NCBI GenBank assembly: GCA_902541215.1
Contig: CACBPV010000003.1
Span: 32,836 to 96,835 of the forward strand
Origin: an uncultured Alphaproteobacteria bacterium
Lineage (GTDB): Bacteria; Pseudomonadota; Alphaproteobacteria; HIMB59; GCA-002718135
DNA length: 64,000 nucleotides
Reading direction: 5' to 3'
Shown: piece after piece, positions 41,669 to 51,868 of the stretch
Numbering within the stretch: the stretch's first letter is position 1
Layout of the letters: each line of letters starts with the position of its first letter
Program-made: the position numbers and the translations under genes
Notes under the pieces: model-generated
The model's input: only the letters and a program-made list of their open reading frames with translations
Database searches by the model: none
Told to the model about the DNA's origin: nothing

Positions 41669-42066
41669 TGCCTAAAAAAATTTGTTTTGCAGTATCGACA
41701 CTAATACAAATTGAAAATTTAATAGAATTTCGAAAATCAAAGTTCAAAACTTCCATCATATTTATAAAATATTTTTTAATTAAAGGCTTTGGGATAGAGT
41801 GGCTTAGAACGTTAATAAACCACATTAAAAATAAATATAAGACACACAATATTAAGTTTTTTATCGACTCAGGCTATGATCAAGGTCTTAGTATATTATT
41901 AACTCACGAAAATATTGATTATTTAAAATTAAAAAATAATAAAATCATATTAAATAAAATTAATCAAATTGCTAAAAAAAATAAAGTTTTATTAAATCCA
42001 AATTTTGATGTAGTAGATCTTACGAAAATTAAAAATATACAAAAAAAACTTAAGATAAAACTATGA
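41668..42066 (+). CDS. Hypothetical protein, GTG start
   Basis: 132 aa; overlaps gap stop (TAGTG) and efp start (4 bp); no family recognised. Confidence 0.65.
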   Translation: MPKKICFAVSTLIQIENLIEFRKSKFKTSIIFIKYFLIKGFGIEWLRTLINHIKNKYKTHNIKFFIDSGYDQGLSILLTHENIDYLKLKNNKIILNKINQIAKKNKVLLNPNFDVVDLTKIKNIQKKLKIKL

Positions 42067-42632
42067 AAATAGATGGAAATGAAATTAAAGTTGGAAATAT
42101 TTTAGAAATTAATAACAAGCTTTGGAAAGTTTTGAAAACCCAGCATACTCAACCAGGAAAGGGTGGTGCCTACTTGCAAGCTGAACTTAAAGAAATAAGA
42201 GAAGGTACTAAAATGAATAGTAGGTTTAGATCATCAGAAACAGTAGAAAGAGCTATCCTTGATGAAAAAGAGTTTCAATATCTTTATGATGATAATAATA
42301 ATTTTATATTCATGGATAAACAAACTTATGAACAAATAGAACTTGGCTCAGAAATATTAACTGAGGATCAATCAAAATTTTTAGTTGAGAATAGTAATGT
42401 TATAATTAATTTCTATAATGAAAAACCAGTCGGAATTGACTTGCCTGATACTGTAGAATTAATTGTTATAGAAACTGAAGGTGTTGTAAAAGGTCAAACA
42501 GCTGCTTCATCATATAAACCAGCTACTTTAGAAAAGAATATTAAAACATCTGTACCACAATTTATTGCAGTTAATGATAAAATAGTAATAAGTACAATTG
42601 ACGGTAGTTATATCGAAAAATCAAAAAATTGA
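42063..42632 (+). CDS. efp: Elongation factor P
   Basis: MKIDGNEIKVGNILEINNKLWKVLKTQHTQPGKGGAYLQAELKEI. Confidence 0.97.
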   Translation: MKIDGNEIKVGNILEINNKLWKVLKTQHTQPGKGGAYLQAELKEIREGTKMNSRFRSSETVERAILDEKEFQYLYDDNNNFIFMDKQTYEQIELGSEILTEDQSKFLVENSNVIINFYNEKPVGIDLPDTVELIVIETEGVVKGQTAASSYKPATLEKNIKTSVPQFIAVNDKIVISTIDGSYIEKSKN

Positions 42633-43408
42633 TGCAGCCTGCTGTAATTAATATCTTTGAAAAGGCAGTAAAAAAAGCTGGTAAAATATTATTAAGAGAT
42701 TTTGGAGAATTAGAAAATTTACAAATACAATCTAAATCAGTTGGAGATTTTGTAACAAATGCAGATATTAAAGTAGAAAAAACACTTTTAGAAACTCTAA
42801 AATATTATTACCCAGACTATACTTACATAACTGAAGAAACAGGTGAAATTAAAGGCGATGAAAATACAATTATTATTGACCCAATTGATGGCACATCAAA
42901 TTTTATCCATGGTATACCTCATGTTGGAATAATTGTTGCTAAAATGATAAATAATGAAATCACAGACGGTGTAATTTATAATCCGATTTTAAATGAATTT
43001 TTTTGGAGTTCTAAGGGTAAAGGATCATGGTGTAATAATAGCAGACTTCGAGTATCCAATAGGCAAACTTTTTCAGATTGCTTGATAGGCACTGGTCTTC
43101 CATTTGGAAAGAGAATTTATAAAAACTATTTAAATGAAATTGATGAAATACTAAAATTTTCTGCAGGAATAAGAAGACTAGGTTCTGCAGGTCTAGACCT
43201 AGCTTATGTTGCCTCTGGTAAATTAGATGGTTTTTGGGAGAAGGGTATTAATATATGGGATATTTCGACTGGTGTTCTTTTAGTTAGAGAAGCTGGGGGA
43301 AAAATTTCTAAAATAGATGGGAATGAATGGGAAATAAATTCTCGTGATTTAGTTGCTTCAAATAATAAAATTCACAGTGAATTAGTTAAAAAACTTACTT
43401 TACTTTGA
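42629..43408 (+). CDS. suhB: Inositol monophosphatase family protein (SuhB-like)
   Basis: ITEETGEIKGDENTIIIDPIDGTSNFIHGIPHVGI; GSAGLDLAYVASGKLDGFWEKGINIWD. Confidence 0.94.
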   Translation: MMQPAVINIFEKAVKKAGKILLRDFGELENLQIQSKSVGDFVTNADIKVEKTLLETLKYYYPDYTYITEETGEIKGDENTIIIDPIDGTSNFIHGIPHVGIIVAKMINNEITDGVIYNPILNEFFWSSKGKGSWCNNSRLRVSNRQTFSDCLIGTGLPFGKRIYKNYLNEIDEILKFSAGIRRLGSAGLDLAYVASGKLDGFWEKGINIWDISTGVLLVREAGGKISKIDGNEWEINSRDLVASNNKIHSELVKKLTLL

Positions 43409-43432
43409 AATCTATATAAATATAAGACCTTC

Positions 43433-43660
43433 ATGAAAAAAGATATACATCCTAAATATCATGAAATAAATGTTGTTATGACTGATGGATCTACTTTTAA
43501 AACCAGATCTACTTGGGGGAAAGAAGGAGATACTCTTAAACTAGAAATTGATCCTAAATCTCATCCTGCATGGACTGGTGGGAAAGCTGGTATTAATGAA
43601 TCTGAAGGACAGGTAGCTAGATTCCAAAAAAGATTTAAAGGCCTCAAAATTAATAAATAA
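43433..43660 (+). CDS. rpmE: 50S ribosomal protein L31
   Basis: [28 protein letters not shown]...[14 protein letters not shown]. Confidence 0.95.
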   Translation: MKKDIHPKYHEINVVMTDGSTFKTRSTWGKEGDTLKLEIDPKSHPAWTGGKAGINESEGQVARFQKRFKGLKINK

Positions 43661-43849
43661 TTATTTAAAAAACTTTTCAGCATTAAGTTTTAAATTTTCT
43701 TTCTTCTTTATCTCACCTTGAACTCTTATTATTTCAGTTTGAAGTTCTGAAATATAGTTTTGTAAATCATCAACACTGAAATCATCCAAATTTAAAATTT
43801 TAACCGTCTTTTGTTTTTCATCAACTTCAAAAAAATCTGTCATAGTCAT
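43661..43849 (-). CDS. DUF1192 family protein
   Basis: LDDFSVDDLQNYISELQTEIIRVQGEIKKKE. Confidence 0.8.
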   Translation of the reverse strand: MTMTDFFEVDEKQKTVKILNLDDFSVDDLQNYISELQTEIIRVQGEIKKKENLKLNAEKFFK

Positions 43850-43893
43850 ATTTTGTTATATATTATTTTTTGATTATATTATATGAGCCAGTT

Positions 43894-44436
43894 ATGAAAT
43901 ATCCTTTAATGCCAAAAGCAACAGCAATATGGTTAGTAGAAAATACAGCTTTAACGTTTGATCAAATAGCTGAATTCTGTGGTTTGCATGTATTAGAGGT
44001 TCAAGGCATAGCTGATGGAGAAGTTGCTGTCGGTATGAGGGGTTATGATCCAATTGATAATAATCAATTAACAAAAGAAGAAATTGAAAGATGTGAAAAA
44101 GATAATGCTGCTCGTTTGAGTCTTATAAAGTCTGATGTAATTGAAGATTTACCACCAAGAAAAAAAGATTCTAAATATACACCTCTTTCTTTAAGACAAG
44201 AAAAGCCATATGCTATTTTGTGGCTTATAAAAAGATATCCGACTGAATTAAGTAGTTCTCAAATTGCAAAACTTACCGGCTCAACAAAAAATACAGTGGA
44301 GGCTATAAGAAATGGTACATACAGAGAAGCAGTTCTTGAAGCAAAGAGTCCAATGGATGTTGGTTTATGTACTTATAAGGATCTCGAAAGAACTTTAAAT
44401 AGAACTAGAACAAAAAAAGTAGATCAAGAAAATTAA
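43894..44436 (+). CDS. DUF1013 family protein (TrcR-like cell-cycle regulator)
   Basis: MPKATAIWLVENTALTFDQIAEFCGLHVLEVQGIADGEVAVGMRGYDPI; ATG at 43894 likelier than track start 43870. Confidence 0.88.
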   Translation: MKYPLMPKATAIWLVENTALTFDQIAEFCGLHVLEVQGIADGEVAVGMRGYDPIDNNQLTKEEIERCEKDNAARLSLIKSDVIEDLPPRKKDSKYTPLSLRQEKPYAILWLIKRYPTELSSSQIAKLTGSTKNTVEAIRNGTYREAVLEAKSPMDVGLCTYKDLERTLNRTRTKKVDQEN

Positions 44437-44945
44437 TAATTTTTTATAACGTAATTTAGATAATAGAACATCAAGATCATCCAAAATAATACCATTGATG
44501 TAATAAAAATCTGAAAGTTATATATTTTTATAACTCCGATAGGCTCGCCAAGATAATAGGTTAAAGGTCCTAGAACTCCACTTAAAATAATTCCTAAAAT
44601 TTTATAACTTTTAAAAAAAGTAAGAATTTCATCAAAAAGAGTACTAAAACTAAACCATAAAACAATCATCCATAATGGCAGAGTGCCAAGTTTAGCAATA
44701 GTTTCAAAATCGTAAATTTTGAAATAAACTAATAAAGTATCAAAAAAATATCCTGGAACTGAAATCAAAAGTGAAATCTTAATAAATTTTTGTTTATTAT
44801 GATTAAAATAAAAATAAGTTAGTAAGAAAATAATTCCAACCCATATGCCCAACATAGGATTAGAAAATTTAGTTTCACCAAATACACAGGCTAACCAAGT
44901 TAGTTGATAGCCAGTTAAGACTAAAAATACTTTTAGTTTTTGCAT
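44433..44945 (-). CDS. DUF2878-like membrane protein
   Basis: 170 aa multi-TM with WLACVFG near N-terminus; in photolyase/Cfa cluster. Confidence 0.72.
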   Translation of the reverse strand: MQKLKVFLVLTGYQLTWLACVFGETKFSNPMLGIWVGIIFLLTYFYFNHNKQKFIKISLLISVPGYFFDTLLVYFKIYDFETIAKLGTLPLWMIVLWFSFSTLFDEILTFFKSYKILGIILSGVLGPLTYYLGEPIGVIKIYNFQIFITSMVLFWMILMFYYLNYVIKNY

Positions 44946-44947
44946 TT

Positions 44948-46141
44948 CTATTTTTGAATTAAAAAATGAGAAACATCAGTAGAGTTATTTGAAAAACCTG
45001 TTTCACAATATGAAAAATAAAATTCCCACATTCTTTTAAATTTAATATCGAAGCCAAACCTTGATAAATCAGTCCAAGATTTTTGAAATTGTTTGTTCCA
45101 CATTTTTAGTGTTTTTGCGTAAGAACCGCCAAAACTTAATTTTTCAATACATTTTAACCCAACGTGTCTTGCTGAATATTCAAATTGTTTTTTGGTTGGA
45201 AGCATGCCCCCAGGAAAAATATATTGTTGAATAAAATCTGGTCTGTTTTGATAATCTTTAGCCTTTTGTTCATCAATTGTTATGACTTGTAGTGCAGCCA
45301 TACCGCCATCGTTGAGAGAATTACGAATTGTATCAAAGTAATTATGCCAGTATTTCTTGCCAACTGCTTCAAACATTTCAATTGAAACAATATTTGAATA
45401 TTTTTTTTTGATATCCCTATAATCTCTGAATATAACTGATACTTTTTCAGACAAACCTTCATTTTGAATTTTTTCAGAAGCATATTCGTATTGTTCCTTA
45501 GAAATAGTTATAGCATCAACTGAACAATTGTAATTTTTAGCTACAAATGATGAAAACCCACCCCATCCACATCCAATTTCTAAAGTTTTAGAATTTGAGT
45601 CTAATGATAAAGTTTCAGCAATCTTTCTATATTTGTTAAATTGTGCATCCGATAAATTGGTATTCTTATTATCAAAAAGAGCAGAAGAATAGGTCATGGT
45701 TTTATCTAACCACTTTTCGTAAAAATTATTTCCTAAATCATAATGATATTTAATGTTTTTTTTACTTTGTGATTTTGAATTGTTATTTAAAAAATGTTTT
45801 AATTTCGCAAAAGTAGCAAAAAAAATATTGGTATTTATACTTTTTAAAAAATAACTCTCATTTTTGTGAGAAAGTAGTAATAAATTAGTTAAATCTGTGC
45901 TTGAAAAGTAACCATTCATATAGGCTTCTGCAAAACCTACAGAACCTTTTTTAAAAATTAAATTTAGAAAATTATAATTATGAATTTTAATACTTGCAGA
46001 TATATCCTCTTCTTTTCCGACAAAAACTCTCTCCTCGCCAGTAGGAAATTGAACTGTTAATTTTCCATATCGAATTTTAGATAAAAAGTTTACTAATAAT
46101 TTTTCGACAGTTTTATCAAAATTTGTTTTAAAAAAATTCAT
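44948..46141 (-). CDS. cfa: Cyclopropane-fatty-acyl-phospholipid synthase family methyltransferase
   Basis: YHYDLGNNFYEKWLDKTMTYSSALF, LEIGCGWGGFSSFVA, FIQQYIFPGGMLPT. Confidence 0.93.
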   Translation of the reverse strand: MNFFKTNFDKTVEKLLVNFLSKIRYGKLTVQFPTGEERVFVGKEEDISASIKIHNYNFLNLIFKKGSVGFAEAYMNGYFSSTDLTNLLLLSHKNESYFLKSINTNIFFATFAKLKHFLNNNSKSQSKKNIKYHYDLGNNFYEKWLDKTMTYSSALFDNKNTNLSDAQFNKYRKIAETLSLDSNSKTLEIGCGWGGFSSFVAKNYNCSVDAITISKEQYEYASEKIQNEGLSEKVSVIFRDYRDIKKKYSNIVSIEMFEAVGKKYWHNYFDTIRNSLNDGGMAALQVITIDEQKAKDYQNRPDFIQQYIFPGGMLPTKKQFEYSARHVGLKCIEKLSFGGSYAKTLKMWNKQFQKSWTDLSRFGFDIKFKRMWEFYFSYCETGFSNNSTDVSHFLIQK

Positions 46142-46915
46142 TTAAAAATTACCTTCAAAACTCACTGTATCATTTGGCTTCTTTTTTCGTGCATAATATT
46201 TACCACCTTTGTAAATTATTTTTAAAGCCTCATAAAGAATTCCAACCATTACCTTAAAACCAAAAAGTGGATTATAATATAAAAATTTAAACATATTTTT
46301 TGAGTTAAAATCTATAAATTTACCATGCTGGGTAGCTGTCAGAACTTTTTTATTATTTTTATCATAAAGATCAATATTAATATTTATTTTATCTTTTTGC
46401 ATTCGATTAAAAAATTTATAATTTGCCTCCATTTCTATGAATGGGGATACATAAAACTGCTTTGCACATTCATGAGATAATTTAAAATCTTCAAAATTTA
46501 CATTTCCTTTAAAAATATAGGTATGTTGTTCATTAGTCGTATTTTTGACTTCATAGAAAATAGATATTAATTTTTTATCATCATAACAATATATTATTGA
46601 TAAGGGATCAAATACATATCCCAAAATTCTTGGAAAACATAATATCATTATATTAAGATGTTTATATTTAATATTAAATTTAGAGAGGGAGTCTTTAACG
46701 AATGTCTTTATTGACCTTTTGTCTCTATATCCATGATCATTTTCATAAATAGAAAAAAGATTAAAAGAGTTTAATGAAAAAAGTTTATAGTTATTACTTA
46801 ATTGATCCAGATTATCCAAATTAATAAAAAGACTTGGTACCTCATATTTCAATGTGTGTTTAAATGGAATAAATCTTTTATGTATAATGCTAGATAATAG
46901 TATTTGAGAAATCAT
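46142..46915 (-). CDS. DUF1365 family protein
   Basis: HKRFIPFKHTLKYEVPSLFINLD, RILGYVFDPLSIIYCYD, EVKNTTNEQHTY. Confidence 0.88.
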   Translation of the reverse strand: MISQILLSSIIHKRFIPFKHTLKYEVPSLFINLDNLDQLSNNYKLFSLNSFNLFSIYENDHGYRDKRSIKTFVKDSLSKFNIKYKHLNIMILCFPRILGYVFDPLSIIYCYDDKKLISIFYEVKNTTNEQHTYIFKGNVNFEDFKLSHECAKQFYVSPFIEMEANYKFFNRMQKDKININIDLYDKNNKKVLTATQHGKFIDFNSKNMFKFLYYNPLFGFKVMVGILYEALKIIYKGGKYYARKKKPNDTVSFEGNF

Positions 46916-48207
46916 TTAAAATTAATTTGCAATCTATTATAAAAATTTTTCTCTCTCTTCCAAGGTAAATCACAATTTAATAATTTACAAATATAAGAAG
47001 ATGATTGAATGCCGTCTTCATGAAAACCATATCCAAGGTAAGCTCCACAGAAAAATGTATTATTCTTTCCTTGAATTTCCATAACATTTTTTTGAGCTAA
47101 AATAGTATCAGTAGTATATATTGGATGATTAAATGTTGTTTGGTTAATTATATTTTTAGGCTTTTTATATGGATTAACAGTTACAAAATAATTTTGTTTA
47201 GTTGGTAATTTTTGCAAGAAATTCATCCAATAAGTTAAAGTAAATTTAGAAGATGATGGCGAATTTAAAAAATTCCAACTTGACCAAGCAATTTTTGATT
47301 TAGGCATTAAAGAGTGATCGGAGTGAAGTATTGCTGAGTTAGCTGAATATTTAAATTGTGAAAATATTTTTACTTCTTCTTCTGTTGGTTTTTCCAAAAT
47401 ATCCAATACTTGATTTGCATGGGTTGCGAATATTACCTTATGAAATTCTAATATATTGTTTTTCTCATCTTCTATTTTAATTTTATTATTTTCTCTAATA
47501 ATTTTTTTAATTTTGAAATTTGTTTCATACTCAAAAACATTTTTATTAATAATTTTTTTTATATATTCGTTACTACCCCCTTCTACATATTTCCATTGAG
47601 GTCTTTTTTTTAAATTAAATAAAGCATGATTTTTAAAAAAATTAATGAATGTTATGAGAGGAAAATTTTTTACATCACTTATATTGCTTGACCATATAGA
47701 TGATATCATAGGTAAAATATGATAATTTATTAGGTATGTTGAAAAATTATTAGTTTTTAAAAAGTCATTTAAGGTTTTAGTTTGCTCTAAATCACTAACA
47801 TTCAAGCTATTACATAATAAATAAAGTTTTCTTATTTCAAATAACATTTTAAAAAAATTAAAAGAAAACACATTTCTAAAATTCGCAAAAAGAGAAAAGA
47901 TATTTTTGCCACTATATTCAATTTGAGGATCTTGATTTGAGACAGCAAAAGACATATCTGAATTTTTGCATTTCACATCAAGTAATTTAAAAAAATTTGT
48001 TAAATCTGGATAATTATTTTCATTGAATACAATAAACCCTGTATCGACTGGGATTGTCTTTGTTGATTCTTCAACATAGATAGTTCTTGTATGTCCACCC
48101 AATCTATTATTTTTTTCAAATAAATAAACATCATATTTAGAAGATAAAAGATAAGCTGCACTTATTCCTGAAATACCAGAACCAATAATTGCTATTTTTT
48201 CTCTCAC
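46912..48207 (-). CDS. FAD/NAD(P)-binding amine-oxidase-like protein
   Basis: IAIIGSGISGISAAYLLSSKYDVYLFEKNNRLGGHTRT. Confidence 0.9.
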   Translation of the reverse strand: MREKIAIIGSGISGISAAYLLSSKYDVYLFEKNNRLGGHTRTIYVEESTKTIPVDTGFIVFNENNYPDLTNFFKLLDVKCKNSDMSFAVSNQDPQIEYSGKNIFSLFANFRNVFSFNFFKMLFEIRKLYLLCNSLNVSDLEQTKTLNDFLKTNNFSTYLINYHILPMISSIWSSNISDVKNFPLITFINFFKNHALFNLKKRPQWKYVEGGSNEYIKKIINKNVFEYETNFKIKKIIRENNKIKIEDEKNNILEFHKVIFATHANQVLDILEKPTEEEVKIFSQFKYSANSAILHSDHSLMPKSKIAWSSWNFLNSPSSSKFTLTYWMNFLQKLPTKQNYFVTVNPYKKPKNIINQTTFNHPIYTTDTILAQKNVMEIQGKNNTFFCGAYLGYGFHEDGIQSSSYICKLLNCDLPWKREKNFYNRLQINFK

Positions 48208-48208
48208 A

Positions 48209-49630
48209 TCAACTGATAGTTTTAAACGCTGATAGTGCTCTATTTCTTGTTTCTTTTAAATCTACAATTGGTGCTGGATATGAAGTGCCAATCTTAAAAT
48301 TATATTTCTTTTGATCCTCCATAGACATCTCCCAAGGATTATGAATATATTTTTTTGGAATATTATTCAACTCAGGAACAAATTCTTTTACATAATCACC
48401 ATCTGGATCAAATTTTTGACCCTGCAATATTGGATTAAAAATTCTAAAATATGGACTTGCATCAGCACCACAACCAGAGATCCATTGCCAACCTGCAGAA
48501 TTAGACCCAACGTCAGCATCAACTAAAGTATCAAAAAACCACTCTTCTCCATTTTTCCAGTGTAACAATAAATTTTTTGTTAGAAACGAGCCTACAATCA
48601 TTCTTACTCTATTATGCATCCAGCCTGTTTTATATAGTTGTCTCATTCCAGCATCAACAATTGGAATACCAGTTTTACCATTATGCCATAATGATAAATT
48701 TTTAGCATTTTTAATCCATGGAAATTTATTAAATTTACTTTGTATAGGTTTATGAGTCATATCTGGATAGTGAAATAAAAGATTATAAGAAAAATCTCTC
48801 CAGCCAAGCTCAGCAAGAAATTTTTTTTTATTTTCTGGATCAATTTTTTTTTCAATATTTACGGTATAATAAACTTCTAAAGCAGATATTTCTCCAAAAT
48901 GAAGATAAGGTGATAATTTTGAAGTTAAATCTTTATCAGGTCTATCTCTTCCAACTGAATAGTTATTTGCTTTTTGCGAAATATATTTTTTTAATTGTAA
49001 TTTTGCATTACTTTCACCAGGTATCCAATATTTTTCAATTTTCTTGATCCATTGCTCTTTTTTGTTAGTTAGATTTAAATCTTGTATAGTTATTTCATTT
49101 TTAAATTTTGAATTGGCGTAGCTTATTTTTGTATTTTTAAATTTAATATCTTTTAGTTTTAGTAGTTCATCGCAATATCGCCAGTAAGGAGTAAATACTT
49201 TAAAAAAGGTTCCACTTTTATTTTTAATATTCCAAGGTTCATTTAAAAGATATCCATTGTGCGAGTCGCATTCTATTTTAGATGAAGTAACTATAGATTT
49301 AATTTTAGTATCTCTTTTAATTGAATATGGATCATATAGTCTATTCCAGGATACATATTTAACATTTGAATTCTTTAGTATTGAAGATATAATTTTCTCT
49401 GGATCACCAGCAAATATATTTAGTTTGCCATTATGTTTTTGTATTGAGTCATATAAACTAATTAAGGATTTTTCTAACCACCATTTGGATGTGGACCCAA
49501 TTCTTTGATTTAAATCTAAAATATAAATTGGAATTATCTGATCAACTTTTTTTGAAAGTGATAATAAAGATGGATTTTCTCGTAATCGCAAATCTTGTCT
49601 AAACCAATGAATTCCATAAGTGGCTACCAT
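48209..49630 (-). CDS. phrB: Deoxyribodipyrimidine photolyase
   Basis: HWFRQDLRLRENPSL, LSPYLHFGEISALEVY, VGSNSAGWQWISGCGADASPYFRIFNP. Confidence 0.96.
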   Translation of the reverse strand: MVATYGIHWFRQDLRLRENPSLLSLSKKVDQIIPIYILDLNQRIGSTSKWWLEKSLISLYDSIQKHNGKLNIFAGDPEKIISSILKNSNVKYVSWNRLYDPYSIKRDTKIKSIVTSSKIECDSHNGYLLNEPWNIKNKSGTFFKVFTPYWRYCDELLKLKDIKFKNTKISYANSKFKNEITIQDLNLTNKKEQWIKKIEKYWIPGESNAKLQLKKYISQKANNYSVGRDRPDKDLTSKLSPYLHFGEISALEVYYTVNIEKKIDPENKKKFLAELGWRDFSYNLLFHYPDMTHKPIQSKFNKFPWIKNAKNLSLWHNGKTGIPIVDAGMRQLYKTGWMHNRVRMIVGSFLTKNLLLHWKNGEEWFFDTLVDADVGSNSAGWQWISGCGADASPYFRIFNPILQGQKFDPDGDYVKEFVPELNNIPKKYIHNPWEMSMEDQKKYNFKIGTSYPAPIVDLKETRNRALSAFKTIS

Positions 49631-49676
49631 GAGTTTAAATTATGTTAATTTGGGATAAATTAAAGAGGTAAATCTA

Positions 49677-49871
49677 TTATTTACTATGAGGAGGCATTTT
49701 TTTCTCTACGAACCAAACGTGTTTTTTTAACACAGGATCATATTTTTTCATTCGAAGCTTTTCAGCAACTTTCAATCCTTTTGTCGGTTTTCTTACAATA
49801 TACTTAGTTCCTGTTTTTGGATTTTCTTCAGGTACTAGTTGTTTAAGAGCGAATGAAGTTTTTTTTGCCAT
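49677..49871 (-). CDS. rpmG: 50S ribosomal protein L33
   Basis: MAKKTSFALKQLVPEE...EKLRMKKYDPVLKKHVWFVEKK. Confidence 0.92.
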   Translation of the reverse strand: MAKKTSFALKQLVPEENPKTGTKYIVRKPTKGLKVAEKLRMKKYDPVLKKHVWFVEKKMPPHSK

Positions 49872-49912
49872 GAAGTGTCTATACAGAATAATTATATGAA
49901 ATAAAGTATTAT

Positions 49913-50848
49913 TTATTCATAATCAGAAATTGACTGCTTAATAAAACGGTTAAAATTTCCTCTTTTTTTATCAAGTTTAATTTGTTTATTTCTTTCAAGT
50001 AAGTTTTTTTTCTTTTCTTCAGATGTTTTATCAAAACAATTATGACAAGATACACCTGGTTTATAATATTTATTATAAGTATCTTTAAAACTAATGGGTA
50101 ACCGACAAGCATGACAAAGTTTGTAAGTTCCATCTTTTAATTCATTTTTCAAAGATACTCTTCCATCAAATACGAAACATTCACCATTCCACATTGAATC
50201 TTTTTTTGGAGTTTTTTCTAAATACTTTAGTATACCTCCGTCTAACTGAGCAACATTTTTAAAACCCTTCATCATCATATATGATGAAGCCTTTTCACAC
50301 CTGATACCTCCAGTGCAAAACATTGCAATTTTTTTTTCTTTTGACTTATTTAGTTTTTTTTGAACAAAAGATTTAAAGTCAGTGAAACTTTTAGTTTTTG
50401 GATTAATTGCCCCTTCAAAAGATCCTATTTTAACCTCAAATTCATTTCTTACATCAATCACAATAGTGTCTTTGTCTTTAATTAGTTGATTCCATTCATT
50501 GTATTTAACTTTTTTTCCAGATATTTTTGTAGGATCAGCAAATTTGGTTCTGAGTGTGACTATTTCATTTTTATTTCTAATTTTTAGTTTTTGAAAAGGC
50601 ATATATTTATATTTTGATCGTTTAAGATTAAGTTTCTCAAAACTAAAATTTTCAAGATATAGAATGAAAGAATTTATGTTTTTATCTAATCCAGCTATTG
50701 TTCCATTAATGCCTTCATCAGCAATCAATATTGTACCTTTTATTTTATTAAATTTGCAAAAATCTTTAAGTTTAGTGATGATATCATTTTTATCTTTAAT
50801 TATTTTGAATTGATAAAAAGTAATTATAGTAAAGTACTTGTTGTTCAT
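49913..50848 (-). CDS. trhO: tRNA uridine-34 hydroxylase / rhodanese domain protein (TrhO/YceA)
   Basis: KGTILIADEGINGTIAG, MFCTGGIRCEKASSYMMMKGFKNVAQLDGGILKYLE. Confidence 0.92.
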   Translation of the reverse strand: MNNKYFTIITFYQFKIIKDKNDIITKLKDFCKFNKIKGTILIADEGINGTIAGLDKNINSFILYLENFSFEKLNLKRSKYKYMPFQKLKIRNKNEIVTLRTKFADPTKISGKKVKYNEWNQLIKDKDTIVIDVRNEFEVKIGSFEGAINPKTKSFTDFKSFVQKKLNKSKEKKIAMFCTGGIRCEKASSYMMMKGFKNVAQLDGGILKYLEKTPKKDSMWNGECFVFDGRVSLKNELKDGTYKLCHACRLPISFKDTYNKYYKPGVSCHNCFDKTSEEKKKNLLERNKQIKLDKKRGNFNRFIKQSISDYE

Positions 50849-50881
50849 TTATCTAATTAATATAAAAAACTTTAAAAATTT

Positions 50882-51775
50882 ATGTCTAAAGAAACCATTA
50901 ATATTGTTAAAAATTTTCTCAATAGTTATTCTATAGAAACAACTCCAAATGTTTACGAAAAATATGGGGGCTTTTCTGAATTTCTTAATAAAAATCATGA
51001 CGTTTATATAACTTATTTACCAGATGAAAATTCAAAAAATGTTATTAGAACGGCAAAAAAATTAAAATTAGAAGGTTATGATGTTATACCTCATTTGCCT
51101 GCGAGAACTATTGTAAATAAAAATGACTTAGAAAAATATATTGGTGAACTTGCAAATGAATCTGGGTGTTCAAAAATTTTAATTATTGGTGGTGGTGGAA
51201 ATCAAGCTGGCGAAATCTCTTCCTCAATTGATGTTTTAAAAACAGATTTTCTTTCAAAATATAATTATCAATTTGTAGGTGTGGCTGGACATCCCGAAGG
51301 AAGCCCAGATATTTCAAATGAAAATTTGGATTTAGCAATTAAACAGAAGAATGATTTTGCAAAAAATGTTGATTTTAAAATGTATTTAGCAACACAATTT
51401 TTTTTTGAAGCTAAATCTTTAATCGACTGGGAAAAACACTTAGTAAAAATTGGAAATAAATTACCAATCCACGCTGGGATACCAGGTCCTGCCTCTATTA
51501 AAACATTAGTAAATTATGCAAGGTCTTGCGGTATTGGAAATTCTTTAAGATTTATTACAAAACAGGCTTTTAACTTAACTAAACTTGCAACATTGAGCAC
51601 TCCTGATAAATTAATTTATGATCTTGCTGAACATAGCGAAATAAACAAAGACTCTAAACTTGAAAAAATACACTTCTATGCGTTTGGCGGTATGAAAAAA
51701 ACATCAGAGTGGTTAAATCAATTTAATAACTCAGATTTTTCTTATAATAATAAACAGAAATTCGAATTAAATTAG
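50882..51775 (+). CDS. Methylenetetrahydrofolate reductase-like protein
   Basis: VTYLPD..., GYDVIPHLPAR, VGVAGHPEGSPDIS, ATQFFFEAKSLIDWEK. Confidence 0.85.
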   Translation: MSKETINIVKNFLNSYSIETTPNVYEKYGGFSEFLNKNHDVYITYLPDENSKNVIRTAKKLKLEGYDVIPHLPARTIVNKNDLEKYIGELANESGCSKILIIGGGGNQAGEISSSIDVLKTDFLSKYNYQFVGVAGHPEGSPDISNENLDLAIKQKNDFAKNVDFKMYLATQFFFEAKSLIDWEKHLVKIGNKLPIHAGIPGPASIKTLVNYARSCGIGNSLRFITKQAFNLTKLATLSTPDKLIYDLAEHSEINKDSKLEKIHFYAFGGMKKTSEWLNQFNNSDFSYNNKQKFELN

Positions 51776-51868
51776 CTTCTTCACAATTTTTTAATCTTTT
51801 AATGAAACAAAAGTTGTTTGATATTTAAGTTAATTTATAGATTAAGAATCTAATAATTAAGGAGTCTC

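Noticed and set aside
51776-51868. Possible riboswitch upstream of fhs/sox genes (small AACAA-AAG-TTGTT and AGATT-AAG-AATCT stems)
   Set aside because: Only 5-bp AT-rich stems with no recognisable glycine, SAM or THF riboswitch core
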